Of a DNA stretch of 39,794 nucleotides, positions 7,853 through 17,343 are shown piece by piece. The notes under the pieces are model-generated. The model was not told where the DNA came from. It did not search any database and saw only the letters and a program-made list of their open reading frames with translations. The stretch is from an uncultured Dorea sp. (GTDB lineage Bacteria > Bacillota > Clostridia > Lachnospirales > Lachnospiraceae): contig CAJUAM010000028.1 of assembly GCA_910584615.1 (NCBI GenBank), forward strand, positions 1-39,794, read 5' to 3'. The translations under genes and the position numbers were made by a program. Within the stretch, counting starts at the first letter, position 1; each line of letters opens with the position of its first letter.

Positions 7853-8548
7853 ATGAGCAGAGAGTTAAAAGAATTAGAAAAAAAAATAGGGTACCGGTTT
7901 CAGAAATTTACGCTGTTAAAGAAGGCAATGATTCACAGCTCCTATGCAAATGAGATGCATCTGCCGAAATACAATTGCAATGAGAGGCTTGAGTTTCTCG
8001 GAGATGCGGTGCTTGAGTTGATTTCAAGCGAATTTCTCTTTTTTGATGAGAGTAGGATGCAAGAAGGTGATCTGACAAAGCTTAGGGCAAGTATGGTATG
8101 TGAACCGGCTCTTGCTTTCTGTGCGCGTCAATTAGATCTTGGAGAATATCTTCTTCTTGGGAAAGGTGAAGAAGCTACCGGAGGGCGTAAGAGGGAATCT
8201 GTCGTGTCAGATGCCATGGAAGCGCTTATCGGAGCTATATATATTGATGGTGGTTTTGCTAATGCAAAGGAGTTTATTATGAAGTTTGTGCTGAATGACT
8301 TGGATAACCGTCAGCTCTTTTATGATAGCAAAACTATCTTACAGGAAACTGTTCAGGCTAATTTTAAAGGCGGACTTACGTATCGTCTGATTGACGAGAA
8401 AGGCCCCGACCATAATAAGTCTTTTTCTTCAGCTGTTTATATTGGAGATAAACGCTACGGCACTGGTGAGGGTAAGACGAAAAAGGCGGCTGAGCAGGAA
8501 GCTGCATACCAGAGCATACTAATGCTCCGGGAAAAGAATATAAAGTAG
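7853..8548 (+). CDS. rnc: Ribonuclease III
   Basis: 231-aa double-strand-specific endoribonuclease for rRNA and mRNA processing. The catalytic signature ERLEFLGDAVL is at residues 44-54 and the second acidic cluster is in ESVVSDAMEALIGAIY; a double-stranded RNA-binding domain occupies about residues 155-228, ending with the typical GKTKKAAEQEAA helix. Length is normal. The gene is followed after 7 bases by smc, the classic rnc-smc-ftsY arrangement of Firmicutes. Confidence 0.97.
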   Translation: MSRELKELEKKIGYRFQKFTLLKKAMIHSSYANEMHLPKYNCNERLEFLGDAVLELISSEFLFFDESRMQEGDLTKLRASMVCEPALAFCARQLDLGEYLLLGKGEEATGGRKRESVVSDAMEALIGAIYIDGGFANAKEFIMKFVLNDLDNRQLFYDSKTILQETVQANFKGGLTYRLIDEKGPDHNKSFSSAVYIGDKRYGTGEGKTKKAAEQEAAYQSILMLREKNIK

Positions 8549-8555
8549 GTGCAGG

Positions 8556-11500
8556 ATGTATTTAAAATGTATAGAGGTGCAGGGATTTAAGTCTTTTGCG
8601 CATAAATTAAGATTTGACTTCCATAATGGGATCACCGGAATCGTAGGACCAAACGGGAGCGGTAAGAGCAACGTTGCCGACGCTGTACGCTGGGTTCTGG
8701 GAGAGCAGCGCGTGAAGCAGCTTCGGGGTGGGAGTATGCAGGATGTTATATTCTCAGGAACAGAGAACAGACGCCCTTTAAGCTATGCCTCTGTTGCGAT
8801 CACCCTTGATAATTCTGATCATCAGCTTCCGATTGAGTATGAGGAAGTGACCGTGGCAAGAAAGTTATACCGCTCCGGTGAGAGTGAGTATCTGATCAAT
8901 GGAAGTGTATGCCGGCTGAAGGATGTCAATGAGCTGTTTTATGACACGGGGATCGGGAAAGAGGGATATTCGATCATCGGTCAGGGACAGATTGATAAGA
9001 TATTAAGTGGAAAACCGGAAGAACGCCGGGAACTTTTTGATGAGGCGGCGGGAATTGTAAAGTTTAAACGCCGGAAAAATATGTCAGTCAAAAAGCTTGA
9101 AGAGGAACGGCAGAATCTTCTGCGGGTGAATGATATACTTTCAGAGCTTGAAAAGCAGTTAGGACCTCTTGAAAAACAATCTGAAAAAGCCCGTGAATTT
9201 TTAAAGAAGAAGGAAGAACTAAAAACATATGATATCAATATGTTCCTGTTAGAGACGGCACGGATACAAGAACATATTGCTTCTCTGGAAAAAAATATCA
9301 ATGATACTGCCAGGGAGCTTGATGGCGCCGGCGAACGGTACGACGGCATGAAGCAGGAGTATGAGACAGTAGAAGAACAGGTGGATCTGATCGATGAGTC
9401 TATTGAGCGGGCTAAGAGCCAGCTGAGCGAGACTACGATATTAAAACAGCAGCTTGAGAACCAGATTGCTCTTTTAAAGGAACAGATACACAGCGCGAGA
9501 ATGAATGATGAGCATTATGAACAACGGACAGAGACTATAGAATCAGAGATGGCCGAGCGTGAGGAAAAGCTCAGAGAGTTTGAAAAAGAGCAGACGACTA
9601 TCCATGGGCAGCTTGGGGAGCGGAGAGCGCTGGAAAGCAGTGCCAGGGAAGAACTGATCACGGTTCAGACACGTATCGCTACATTTACTGCGGATATTGA
9701 GAAGAACAAGGCTGATATTATGGAACTTCTCAGCAGCCGTGCCTCTACGAAGGCGAAGATACAAAAGTATGATACGATGCTAGAACAGATACAGGTGCGG
9801 AGGGCTCAGCTTAACCAGCGCCTGCTGGAGACTGAGACAGAGGCGCAGGGTCAGGAGAAGCTCCTTTCAGGATATGAAGAAGAATTAGAAGCCATATCCG
9901 GTGAGATTATTGTTCTTGCAGAGCAGAGCAGCCAGTATGAGGAGAAGATTGAAAAGATACAGAAGGTTTTGGCACGCCAGACGGAGCAATTCAGAATTGG
10001 TCAGACTGCTTATCACAGAGAGGAGTCAAGACTCGAATCCCTTAAAAATATTACGGAACGGTATGATGGCTACGGAAACAGTATCCGGAAGGTTATGGAC
10101 ATGCGTGACAAGGAGAAAGGGCTTCTCGGGGTTGTAGCTGATATCATAAAGGTAGAAAAGGATTATGAGGTTGCGATAGAGACGGCATTAGGAGGCAATA
10201 TCCAGAATATCGTCACTGCAGATGAAGATACGGCAAAGCGCATGATCGGTTTCTTAAAACAGAATAAATTCGGACGGGCAACTTTTCTGCCGCTCACTGC
10301 GCTTAAGGCTTACGGCGGTATCAGCAGACCTGAGGCGCTGAAAGAAGAAGGAGTTGTTGGAACTGCTGACAGGCTGGTGAGGGTAGATGACCGGTATGCG
10401 GCGCTTGCTGTTTATCTGCTGGGGCGTACTCTTGTGGTAGATCATATCGATCACGGGATCGCGATCGCGAGGAAATACAGACAGTCTATCCGTATCGTGA
10501 CTTTAGAAGGAGAGCTGATCAATCCAGGCGGTTCTATGACAGGAGGCGCTTTTAAAAATTCCAGTAATCTCTTGAGCAGACGGCGTGAGATCGAGGAATT
10601 CGAAAAGACAGTCAGACAATTAAAGCGAGAGATGGACGAGCTGGAGGTTGAATCTGAAAAGCTTAGGACAGAGCGTACGGGGTATTACGACCAGATAGAG
10701 ATAGTGAAAGAAAAGCTTCAGAAAGCATATGTCGTACAGAATACTGCAAAGATGAATATGGAGCAGGCAGGGGCGAAGATCCGTGCGGCCAGGAATACAT
10801 CCAGTGATATCAAGGAAGAAGGCCAGCAGCTTGAGAGGCAGATCACGGATATCATAGATAATCAGGAATCTATCAGTGTGGAGCTTGACACATCAGAGCA
10901 GTTGGAGAAGCAATTATCCCAAAAGGTAGAAGAAGAACAGGTTCAGCTTGACAATGAGCGCGAGATCGAAGCTGCAAAGCAGAAGGAAGCGGAGGAACTG
11001 CATCTTGTCTGTGCAGGGCTTGAGCAGAAATATGAGTTTACCTCCCAGAATGTTACACGTATCAGGGAAGAGCTTTTTAAATTCCGGGAAGAGATGAAAG
11101 AACTTGAGGAGAATAAAGGAGGGACTTCCAAAGAGATACAGGAGAAAGAAGAAAAGATTGCAGAGCTTAGAAAGACGATAGAAGATTCCGGCGATCTTTT
11201 TACAGAGATTGGTGCAGAGATTGAAAAATTCAAGGCACAGCGTGAGGAATTGAACCAGAAGCACAAAGTATTTTTACAGAAGAGGGAAGAGTTGTCGAAG
11301 CATATGTCTGAGCTTGACAAAGAGGTATTCCGTCTGGAAAGCCAGAAAGAGAATTATGAGGAGGCTTCCGAAAAGCAGATCAATTATATGTGGGAGGAAT
11401 ATGAGCTTACATATAACCGGGCCGTTGAACTTCGCAATGAAAACCTGACGGATCTGTCCCAGATGAAGAAAAGGATCCAGGAGATCAAGAATGAGATCAA

Positions 11501-12116
11501 AGGTCTTGGAGATGTGAATGTGAATGCTATTGAAGACTTTAAAAATGTGTCCGAACGGCATGGGTTCCTTAAGGGACAGCATGATGACCTGGTAGAGGCA
11601 GAAGGAACTTTGGAAAAGATCATTGAAGAGCTTGATATTGCTATGAGAAAGCAGTTTGCAGAGCAGTTCGAACGTATTTCCCAAGAATTTGATGCTGTGT
11701 TTAAAGAGCTGTTCGGAGGGGGAAAAGGAACATTAAAGCTTATGGAAGATGAGGACATCTTAGAAGCGGGAATCCGGATCATCGCCCAGCCGCCGGGAAA
11801 GAAACTTCAGAACATGATGCAGCTTTCAGGAGGAGAAAAGGCACTTACGGCAATTGCTCTTCTTTTTGCGATCCAGAATCTAAAACCATCGCCGTTTTGT
11901 CTTCTCGATGAGATCGAGGCGGCGCTTGATGATAATAATGTTACCAGATTCGCAAGATATCTGCATAAGCTGACAAAAAGCACACAGTTTATTGTGATAA
12001 CTCACAGGAGAGGGACGATGACTGCAGCAGACCGGTTGTATGGGATCACTATGCAGGAGAAAGGAGTCTCGACACTGGTATCGGTAAGCTTGTTGGAGGA
12101 CGAGCTTGATAAGTAA
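8556..12116 (+). CDS. smc: Chromosome segregation ATPase SMC
   Basis: 1186-aa SMC protein that with ScpA and ScpB compacts and separates replicated chromosomes. Walker A GPNGSGKSN is at residues 31-39. Two long coiled-coil arms flank a hinge at roughly residues 510-680 containing the conserved glycines of GGSMTGG. The C-terminal half of the ATPase has the signature LSGGEKAL and Walker B LLDEIEAALDD. Full-length and undisturbed. scpA and scpB are not in this window. It starts 7 bases after rnc and is followed directly by ftsY. Confidence 0.97.
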   Translation: MYLKCIEVQGFKSFAHKLRFDFHNGITGIVGPNGSGKSNVADAVRWVLGEQRVKQLRGGSMQDVIFSGTENRRPLSYASVAITLDNSDHQLPIEYEEVTVARKLYRSGESEYLINGSVCRLKDVNELFYDTGIGKEGYSIIGQGQIDKILSGKPEERRELFDEAAGIVKFKRRKNMSVKKLEEERQNLLRVNDILSELEKQLGPLEKQSEKAREFLKKKEELKTYDINMFLLETARIQEHIASLEKNINDTARELDGAGERYDGMKQEYETVEEQVDLIDESIERAKSQLSETTILKQQLENQIALLKEQIHSARMNDEHYEQRTETIESEMAEREEKLREFEKEQTTIHGQLGERRALESSAREELITVQTRIATFTADIEKNKADIMELLSSRASTKAKIQKYDTMLEQIQVRRAQLNQRLLETETEAQGQEKLLSGYEEELEAISGEIIVLAEQSSQYEEKIEKIQKVLARQTEQFRIGQTAYHREESRLESLKNITERYDGYGNSIRKVMDMRDKEKGLLGVVADIIKVEKDYEVAIETALGGNIQNIVTADEDTAKRMIGFLKQNKFGRATFLPLTALKAYGGISRPEALKEEGVVGTADRLVRVDDRYAALAVYLLGRTLVVDHIDHGIAIARKYRQSIRIVTLEGELINPGGSMTGGAFKNSSNLLSRRREIEEFEKTVRQLKREMDELEVESEKLRTERTGYYDQIEIVKEKLQKAYVVQNTAKMNMEQAGAKIRAARNTSSDIKEEGQQLERQITDIIDNQESISVELDTSEQLEKQLSQKVEEEQVQLDNEREIEAAKQKEAEELHLVCAGLEQKYEFTSQNVTRIREELFKFREEMKELEENKGGTSKEIQEKEEKIAELRKTIEDSGDLFTEIGAEIEKFKAQREELNQKHKVFLQKREELSKHMSELDKEVFRLESQKENYEEASEKQINYMWEEYELTYNRAVELRNENLTDLSQMKKRIQEIKNEIKGLGDVNVNAIEDFKNVSERHGFLKGQHDDLVEAEGTLEKIIEELDIAMRKQFAEQFERISQEFDAVFKELFGGGKGTLKLMEDEDILEAGIRIIAQPPGKKLQNMMQLSGGEKALTAIALLFAIQNLKPSPFCLLDEIEAALDDNNVTRFARYLHKLTKSTQFIVITHRRGTMTAADRLYGITMQEKGVSTLVSVSLLEDELDK

Positions 12117-12149
12117 GTGAATGGATTAAGTATAGACAGGAGGCGCATT

Positions 12150-13100
12150 ATGGCTGAAGAAGGTTTTTTTAAACGTTTGATTTCTGGTCTTACAAAGACT
12201 AGGGATAATATCGTAAACAGCATGGACAGTATTTTTTCTGGTTTTTCTAATATAGACGAGGATTTTTATGAGGAACTTGAAGAAGTACTGATCATGGGGG
12301 ATTTAGGAGTTCAGGCAACCTATGATATTTTAGATGATCTGAAAAGTAAAGTTAAGGAGCGCCACATTAAACAGCCGGCAGACTGCAGAGAACTTTTGAT
12401 TGAGAGTATCAGAGAGCAGATGGAAGTGGGAGAGACGGCATATGAGTTTGAAGAAAAGACTTCCGTTGTCATGGTAATCGGCGTGAATGGAGTAGGAAAG
12501 ACGACGACTATCGGGAAACTTGCCGGAAAGCTCCGCGCGATGGATAAAAAGGTGATCATGGCGGCTGCGGATACATTTCGCGCGGCGGCAGGAGATCAGC
12601 TTAAGGAATGGGCGAACCGCGCTCAGACAGATCTGATCGGCGGACAGGAAGGTTCAGACCCGGCTTCCGTTGTCTATGATGCAGTGGCGGCTGCGAAGGC
12701 AAGACACGCGGACGTACTTTTATGCGATACGGCAGGGCGTCTTCACAATAAGAAAAACCTTATGGAAGAGCTTCGCAAGATGAATCGTATCATAGACCGG
12801 GAATTTCCGGAAGCTTTTCGTGAGACTCTGGTAGTGCTGGATGCCACTACAGGACAAAATGCTTTGCAGCAGGCGAAGGAATTCAGCGAGGTGACAGATA
12901 TTACCGGAATCGTCCTTACGAAGATGGACGGGACGGCGAAGGGCGGAATCGCAGTTGCGATCCATGCAGAGCTTGGAATACCGGTGAAATATATCGGTGT
13001 GGGGGAGAGTATTGAAGACCTTCAGAAATTTGATGCAGATGCATTTGTAAAAGCGCTGTTTACCGTGAACGCGAATGATTCAGAGGATGGAGAAATATAG
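12150..13100 (+). CDS. ftsY: Signal recognition particle receptor FtsY
   Basis: 316-aa SRP receptor GTPase that docks ribosome-nascent chain complexes at the membrane. The ATG at 12150 is preferred over a GTG at 12117 because GGAGG lies in front of it. The short N domain is followed by the G domain with GVNGVGKTT (residues 111-119), DTFRAAAGDQL, DTAGRLHN and TKMDGTAKGG. It lacks the long acidic N-terminal domain found in E. coli, as usual for Firmicutes. In many Clostridia ylxM and ffh come next; here metabolic genes follow, so the SRP partner must be elsewhere. Confidence 0.96.
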   Translation: MAEEGFFKRLISGLTKTRDNIVNSMDSIFSGFSNIDEDFYEELEEVLIMGDLGVQATYDILDDLKSKVKERHIKQPADCRELLIESIREQMEVGETAYEFEEKTSVVMVIGVNGVGKTTTIGKLAGKLRAMDKKVIMAAADTFRAAAGDQLKEWANRAQTDLIGGQEGSDPASVVYDAVAAAKARHADVLLCDTAGRLHNKKNLMEELRKMNRIIDREFPEAFRETLVVLDATTGQNALQQAKEFSEVTDITGIVLTKMDGTAKGGIAVAIHAELGIPVKYIGVGESIEDLQKFDADAFVKALFTVNANDSEDGEI

Positions 13101-13171
13101 GGATAAGTTATGTTCAAAGTTATAAAAAGCTGTGAGAAAAATGAAGATATGGACTTAAGGAGGAATTAAAG

Positions 13172-14392
13172 ATGCAGGAACTGACGTTGGAGAAGTTCGA
13201 AGAAGCCAGTGAGGTTGTGAAAAAAGTTACACTGCCCACAAAGCTGGTATTCAGTGAGAATCTAAGTAGACAAACCGGGGGGAAAGTATATCTGAAGCCG
13301 GAAAATATGCAGTGTACCGGTGCTTATAAAGTTCGCGGCGCATATTACAAGATCAGCACCATGACTGAGGAAGAGCGGGCAAGAGGACTCATCACTGCCT
13401 CAGCAGGAAACCATGCCCAGGGTGTTGCGTTTGCGGCACAAAGGTTCGGATGTAAAGCGACAATTGTCATGCCTACGGTGACTCCTCTCATTAAGGTAAA
13501 CCGCACAAAGAATTATGGAGCGGAAGTAGTACTTCACGGGGATGTGTTTGATGATTCTTACGCATATGCGATGAAATTAGCTGAAGAGACGGGTAAAACG
13601 CTGGTACATCCTTTTGACGATCTGGATGTTGCTACCGGACAGGGAAGCATCGCGATGGAAATCATCCAGGAGCTGCCGACAGTGGATTATATCCTTGTAC
13701 CCATCGGCGGCGGCGGACTGGTGACAGGCGTTGCTACATTGGCGAAAATGCTTAATCCAAAGATCAGGATCATTGGAGTGGAGCCTAAATCAGCGGCAAG
13801 TATGTCAGCGGCATTAGAGGCGGGAGAGCCGGTAACACTTCCTAGCGCCAATACGATCGCGGATGGGACAGCGGTAAAACGGGTAGGAGGGAACATATTC
13901 CCGTATTGTAAGGAGAATATCGACCAGATAGTCACGGTAGAAGATGATGAATTGATCGGAGCTTTTCTTGATATGGTGGAAAATCATAAGATGATTGTGG
14001 AAAATTCCGGTCTGTTAACGATCGCGGCATTAAAACAGATAGACTTGACCCGTAAAAAGGCTGTAGCGATCTTAAGCGGCGGAAATATGGATGTTATCAC
14101 TATGTCTTCTATCGTACAGCATGGCCTGATCCAGAGAGACCGGATATTCTCTGTATCGGTACTTCTTCCGGATAAAGCGGGAGAGCTTGTGCGTGTGGCG
14201 ACAACGATTGCCAATGCCAACGGCAATGTTATCAAACTTGAGCATAACCAGTTTGTGAGCACGAACCGGAATGCGGCAGTGGAGCTTCGTATTACTATGG
14301 AAGCATTTGGTACAGAGCATAAGAATGATATATTGCTGGCGCTAGAAAATGACGGGTTCCGTCCAAGAGAAATCGGGGCAAAGTTATACTAG
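13172..14392 (+). CDS. ilvA: Threonine ammonia-lyase with C-terminal ACT domain
   Basis: 406-aa PLP enzyme that deaminates threonine to 2-oxobutanoate, feeding isoleucine synthesis or propionate-type fermentation. The PLP lysine is K53 in TGAYKVRGA; the phosphate-binding glycine loop GGGG is at residues 178-181. An ACT-like domain occupies about residues 328-400 (VSVLLPDKAGELVRVATTIA). One ACT-type domain and about 400 residues place it with the short IlvA/TdcB form rather than the 500-residue two-ACT form. The ribosome binding site is AAGGAGG. Whether it works biosynthetically or catabolically cannot be read from sequence alone. Confidence 0.93.
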   Translation: MQELTLEKFEEASEVVKKVTLPTKLVFSENLSRQTGGKVYLKPENMQCTGAYKVRGAYYKISTMTEEERARGLITASAGNHAQGVAFAAQRFGCKATIVMPTVTPLIKVNRTKNYGAEVVLHGDVFDDSYAYAMKLAEETGKTLVHPFDDLDVATGQGSIAMEIIQELPTVDYILVPIGGGGLVTGVATLAKMLNPKIRIIGVEPKSAASMSAALEAGEPVTLPSANTIADGTAVKRVGGNIFPYCKENIDQIVTVEDDELIGAFLDMVENHKMIVENSGLLTIAALKQIDLTRKKAVAILSGGNMDVITMSSIVQHGLIQRDRIFSVSVLLPDKAGELVRVATTIANANGNVIKLEHNQFVSTNRNAAVELRITMEAFGTEHKNDILLALENDGFRPREIGAKLY

Positions 14393-14459
14393 GGCATTAT
14401 TAAGAGGTAGGAAAGTAACTGGTAACTATGTCAATAAAAAGATATCGGAGGACAAGATA

Positions 14460-15656
14460 ATGGATAAGATAAAAATGACAGCTCCTATTGTGGAGATGGA
14501 CGGAGACGAGATGACAAGGATTCTCTGGAAGATGATAAAAGTTCATCTTTTGGAGCCATTTATTGAGCTGAATACAGAGTATTATGATCTGGGGCTTGAG
14601 TACCGCAATGAGACAAATGATCAGGTTACGGTCGACTCGGCAAATGCAGTGAAAAAGCACAAAGTTGCGGTAAAGTGCGCTACCATCACTCCGAATGCGG
14701 CCCGTATGACAGAGTATGACTTGAAAGAGATGTGGAAAAGTCCAAATGGAACGATCCGCGCGATTTTAGACGGAACGGTATTCCGTGCGCCGATAGTTGT
14801 AAAAGGCATAGAGCCTTGTGTAAAAAACTGGAAGAAGCCTATCACGATTGCAAGACATGCTTACGGCGATGTGTACAAAAACAGTGAGATGAAGATTCCG
14901 GGAGCCGGGAAAGCAGAACTCATTTTTACAGATAAAGATGGAAATGAGACGAGAGAGCTGATCCATGAATTTGAGGGAGAAGGAATCATACAGGGAATGC
15001 ACAATATAAACCAGTCAATTGAAAGTTTTGCAAGAAGCTGTTTTAACTATGCTTTAGATACAAAGCAGGATTTGTGGTTTGCGACAAAAGATACCATCTC
15101 AAAAAAATATGACCATACGTTTAAAGATATCTTTCAGGAAATTTATGATGCAGAATATGATGAAAAATTTAAAGAGACAGGAATCGTGTATTTCTACACA
15201 CTGATCGATGATGCAGTTGCCCGTGTGATGAAATCCGAGGGCGGTTATATCTGGGCATGCAAAAATTATGATGGGGACGTAATGAGCGATATGGTATCCT
15301 CTGCATTCGGTTCTCTTGCCATGATGACCTCTGTTCTTGTATCACCAGAAGGTTATTATGAGTATGAGGCGGCCCATGGAACGGTTCAGCGCCACTATTA
15401 TAAGCACCTAAAGGGGGAGGAAACTTCTACTAATTCTGTGGCAACGATTTTTGCGTGGACAGGAGCTCTCAGGAAACGGGGCGAGCTGGATGGAAATAAA
15501 GAGCTTATGGAATTTGCCGGCAAGCTTGAGAAAGCAACCATTGACACGATTGAGGAAGGAAAGATGACAAAAGATCTTGCACTGATCACGACGATCAAGA
15601 ATCCGACGGTTTTAAACAGTGAAGACTTTATCAGGGCAATCGCTGAGAGATTATAA
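14460..15656 (+). CDS. icd: NADP-dependent isocitrate dehydrogenase, type II
   Basis: 398-aa enzyme converting isocitrate to 2-oxoglutarate with NADPH formation. The ATG at 14460 follows a GGAGG site; an in-frame start at 14349 would overlap ilvA and lacks support. The N-terminus (APIVEMDGDEMTRILWKMIK) and the ATITPNAARMTEYDLKEMWKSPNGT, TVFRAPI and AHGTVQRHYYKH segments belong to the homodimeric, eukaryote-like subfamily II, not the E. coli-type Icd. It follows ilvA after 67 bases. In an anaerobe with a partial citric acid cycle the likely role is to supply 2-oxoglutarate for glutamate. Confidence 0.94.
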   Translation: MDKIKMTAPIVEMDGDEMTRILWKMIKVHLLEPFIELNTEYYDLGLEYRNETNDQVTVDSANAVKKHKVAVKCATITPNAARMTEYDLKEMWKSPNGTIRAILDGTVFRAPIVVKGIEPCVKNWKKPITIARHAYGDVYKNSEMKIPGAGKAELIFTDKDGNETRELIHEFEGEGIIQGMHNINQSIESFARSCFNYALDTKQDLWFATKDTISKKYDHTFKDIFQEIYDAEYDEKFKETGIVYFYTLIDDAVARVMKSEGGYIWACKNYDGDVMSDMVSSAFGSLAMMTSVLVSPEGYYEYEAAHGTVQRHYYKHLKGEETSTNSVATIFAWTGALRKRGELDGNKELMEFAGKLEKATIDTIEEGKMTKDLALITTIKNPTVLNSEDFIRAIAERL

Positions 15657-15670
15657 GGAAGGGATTCTGT

Positions 15671-16498
15671 ATGAATATACTGATGATTAACGGTACCATG
15701 AGGAAAGGTTCAACATACCGGATTGCGAAGATGTTTGTGGAGAGAGTTACCTTGTCGCAGGATACGGTAAATGAATTGTTCCTGCCGAAAGATATGCCGG
15801 AATTCTGCCGTGGGTGCGGGGTCTGCATCATGCGGGATGAAAAAAGGTGTCCGGATTATCTTATCTATCTGAAGCGCATAACCAGACTGATAGATGAGGC
15901 GGATCTGCTTGTATTCGCAACGCCTACTTATGTTTATCATACAACAGGACAGATCAAAGCGCTGCTTGACCATTACGGATACCGGTGGATGGTGCACCGC
16001 CCTGAGGCTTCCATGTTCAAAAAACAGGCGGTATGTTTTGCGACAGCAGCAGGAGGAGGCATGAAGAGTGCTCTTAAAGATATCACAGACAGCCTGAAAT
16101 GGTGGGGAGTCGGGCGGATCTATACATATGGTGTCGCAATCAGAAGCATAGAGTGGGATAAAGTTGATAAGCCGATCAAAGATAAAATTGACAGAAAAGT
16201 CAATCAGCTTATGGCAAAGATCGTTCATGAGCGGGAACGTGTAATGCCATCGCTTTATACGAGGGTTCTTTTTTATGTCATGCGGTATATGCACAGCAGG
16301 ACATTTATGCAGCAGATTGATACAGACTACTGGAGGGAGATGGAATGGCTTGACAGTAAACGTCCGTGGATAACAGAGAATCCAAAACCAACCGAGATAC
16401 CGGAAGACACAGAAGCAAAGGAGACAGTGTATATGTCTGAAACGGCGGTAAAGGATGAAAATGTGCGGGAATATAAAAAGGAAGAAGAGAAACAGTAA
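15671..16498 (+). CDS. Flavodoxin-fold NAD(P)H-dependent reductase with a four-cysteine motif
   Basis: 275-aa protein of the NADPH-dependent FMN reductase/flavodoxin-fold group. The N-terminal strand-loop MLMINGTMRKGST-like segment (starting MNILMINGTMRKGSTYRIA) is the flavin phosphate site. Cysteines C46, C49, C52 and C60 (CRGCGVC...C) form a compact motif like that of iron-sulfur flavoproteins, although many relatives carry it without a proven cluster. The FATPTYVYHTTGQIKALLDH stretch is typical of the family. A charged C-terminal tail of about 50 residues is an extension relative to the usual 180-210 aa. It starts 14 bases after icd and is probably co-transcribed. The physiological substrate is unknown. 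Confidence 0.8.
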   Translation: MNILMINGTMRKGSTYRIAKMFVERVTLSQDTVNELFLPKDMPEFCRGCGVCIMRDEKRCPDYLIYLKRITRLIDEADLLVFATPTYVYHTTGQIKALLDHYGYRWMVHRPEASMFKKQAVCFATAAGGGMKSALKDITDSLKWWGVGRIYTYGVAIRSIEWDKVDKPIKDKIDRKVNQLMAKIVHERERVMPSLYTRVLFYVMRYMHSRTFMQQIDTDYWREMEWLDSKRPWITENPKPTEIPEDTEAKETVYMSETAVKDENVREYKKEEEKQ

Positions 16499-16521
16499 AT
16501 AAGACTGTAGAGGAACTGGTT

Positions 16522-17250
16522 ATGAAGAATGTGAGAAACCGGAAGCTGTGGAGCCGATCCCTTTTGCTGACAGTTATCATATTTATGATAGGATGTCAGT
16601 CTCTGCCCGTCTCTGCCGCGACTACAAAAAAGAACTGGTACATCAATGTGCTTAACTCTGTCAATAAGAGTTATTCTGTCAAAGACAGACAGGGTGCCCG
16701 TCATAAAGTGCATCTTAAGAATTACACTCATTATAAGCTGCTGGACATAAATGGAGACGGGACAAAGGAATTATTACTGTCTGCCTCGAAAGGGAGCACC
16801 TATCATGATGTCATTGTCCTGACATATTATAAGAAAAAAGTCGTACCGTTGATCTATCTCGATGATATGTACATTGGAAGCGGACATATTTCATATAAGA
16901 ACAAATATCTCTGTGACTACGTCCGTGTTCCGGACATAGAGTTTCCGGGGGAAGATTCTTATAGTTTTTATCAATTAAAAAATGGAAAACTAAAACTGGC
17001 TGCGCGAATGGAATATGAGCATGGGGTGTCTAATAAAGATGGCAGTACCATACGAGAATATTCTGTTAACGGCAAAAAATGTTCAAAGGCAAAGTATGAT
17101 AAATACCTGAAAAAATATAAAAAATATTATACAAAAGGGAAAAAGAAAAATTACTATTATAAGTATGAAGCGAATCATCCCAATGAGTTATACTATTTTT
17201 GGAAAAAATCTCCTGATTGTCATTCTGGAACAAGCAGTTTGGAGCGGTAG
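16522..17250 (+). CDS. Secreted or lipid-anchored protein of unknown function with one EF-hand-like loop
   Basis: 242-aa exported protein that I do not assign to a family. The start is basic, residues 12-24 are hydrophobic, and VSAA at 30-33 would suit signal peptidase I; C25 (MIGC) is an alternative lipoprotein site. DINGDGTKE starting at D75 looks like a calcium-binding loop of the type found in many secreted Firmicute proteins. The C-terminal 60 residues are very rich in lysine and tyrosine (for example KKYKKYYTKGKKKNYYYKYE), suggesting contact with polyanions such as wall polymer or RNA, which is inference. It sits 23 bases behind the flavoprotein gene and ends before a terminator used from the other strand. 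Confidence 0.8.
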   Translation: MKNVRNRKLWSRSLLLTVIIFMIGCQSLPVSAATTKKNWYINVLNSVNKSYSVKDRQGARHKVHLKNYTHYKLLDINGDGTKELLLSASKGSTYHDVIVLTYYKKKVVPLIYLDDMYIGSGHISYKNKYLCDYVRVPDIEFPGEDSYSFYQLKNGKLKLAARMEYEHGVSNKDGSTIREYSVNGKKCSKAKYDKYLKKYKKYYTKGKKKNYYYKYEANHPNELYYFWKKSPDCHSGTSSLER

Positions 17251-17282
17251 TCAATTTTAGGAAAAATCTATACGCATAATAA

Positions 17283-17331
17283 AACGGGACAGAGAGAGGA
17301 TATTGAAAACTCCTCTTTTATCTGTCCTGTT
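17283..17331 (-). terminator. Rho-independent terminator for the ABC-F gene (minus strand)
   Basis: A long two-part stem (AACGGGACAGA at 17283-17293 with TCTGTCCTGTT at 17321-17331, and an inner GAGAGGA/TCCTCTT pairing). Read on the minus strand it ends in TTTTATTAT. It could also slow transcription arriving from the plus strand. Confidence 0.65.
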
Positions 17332-17343
17332 ATCGTATCTTTA

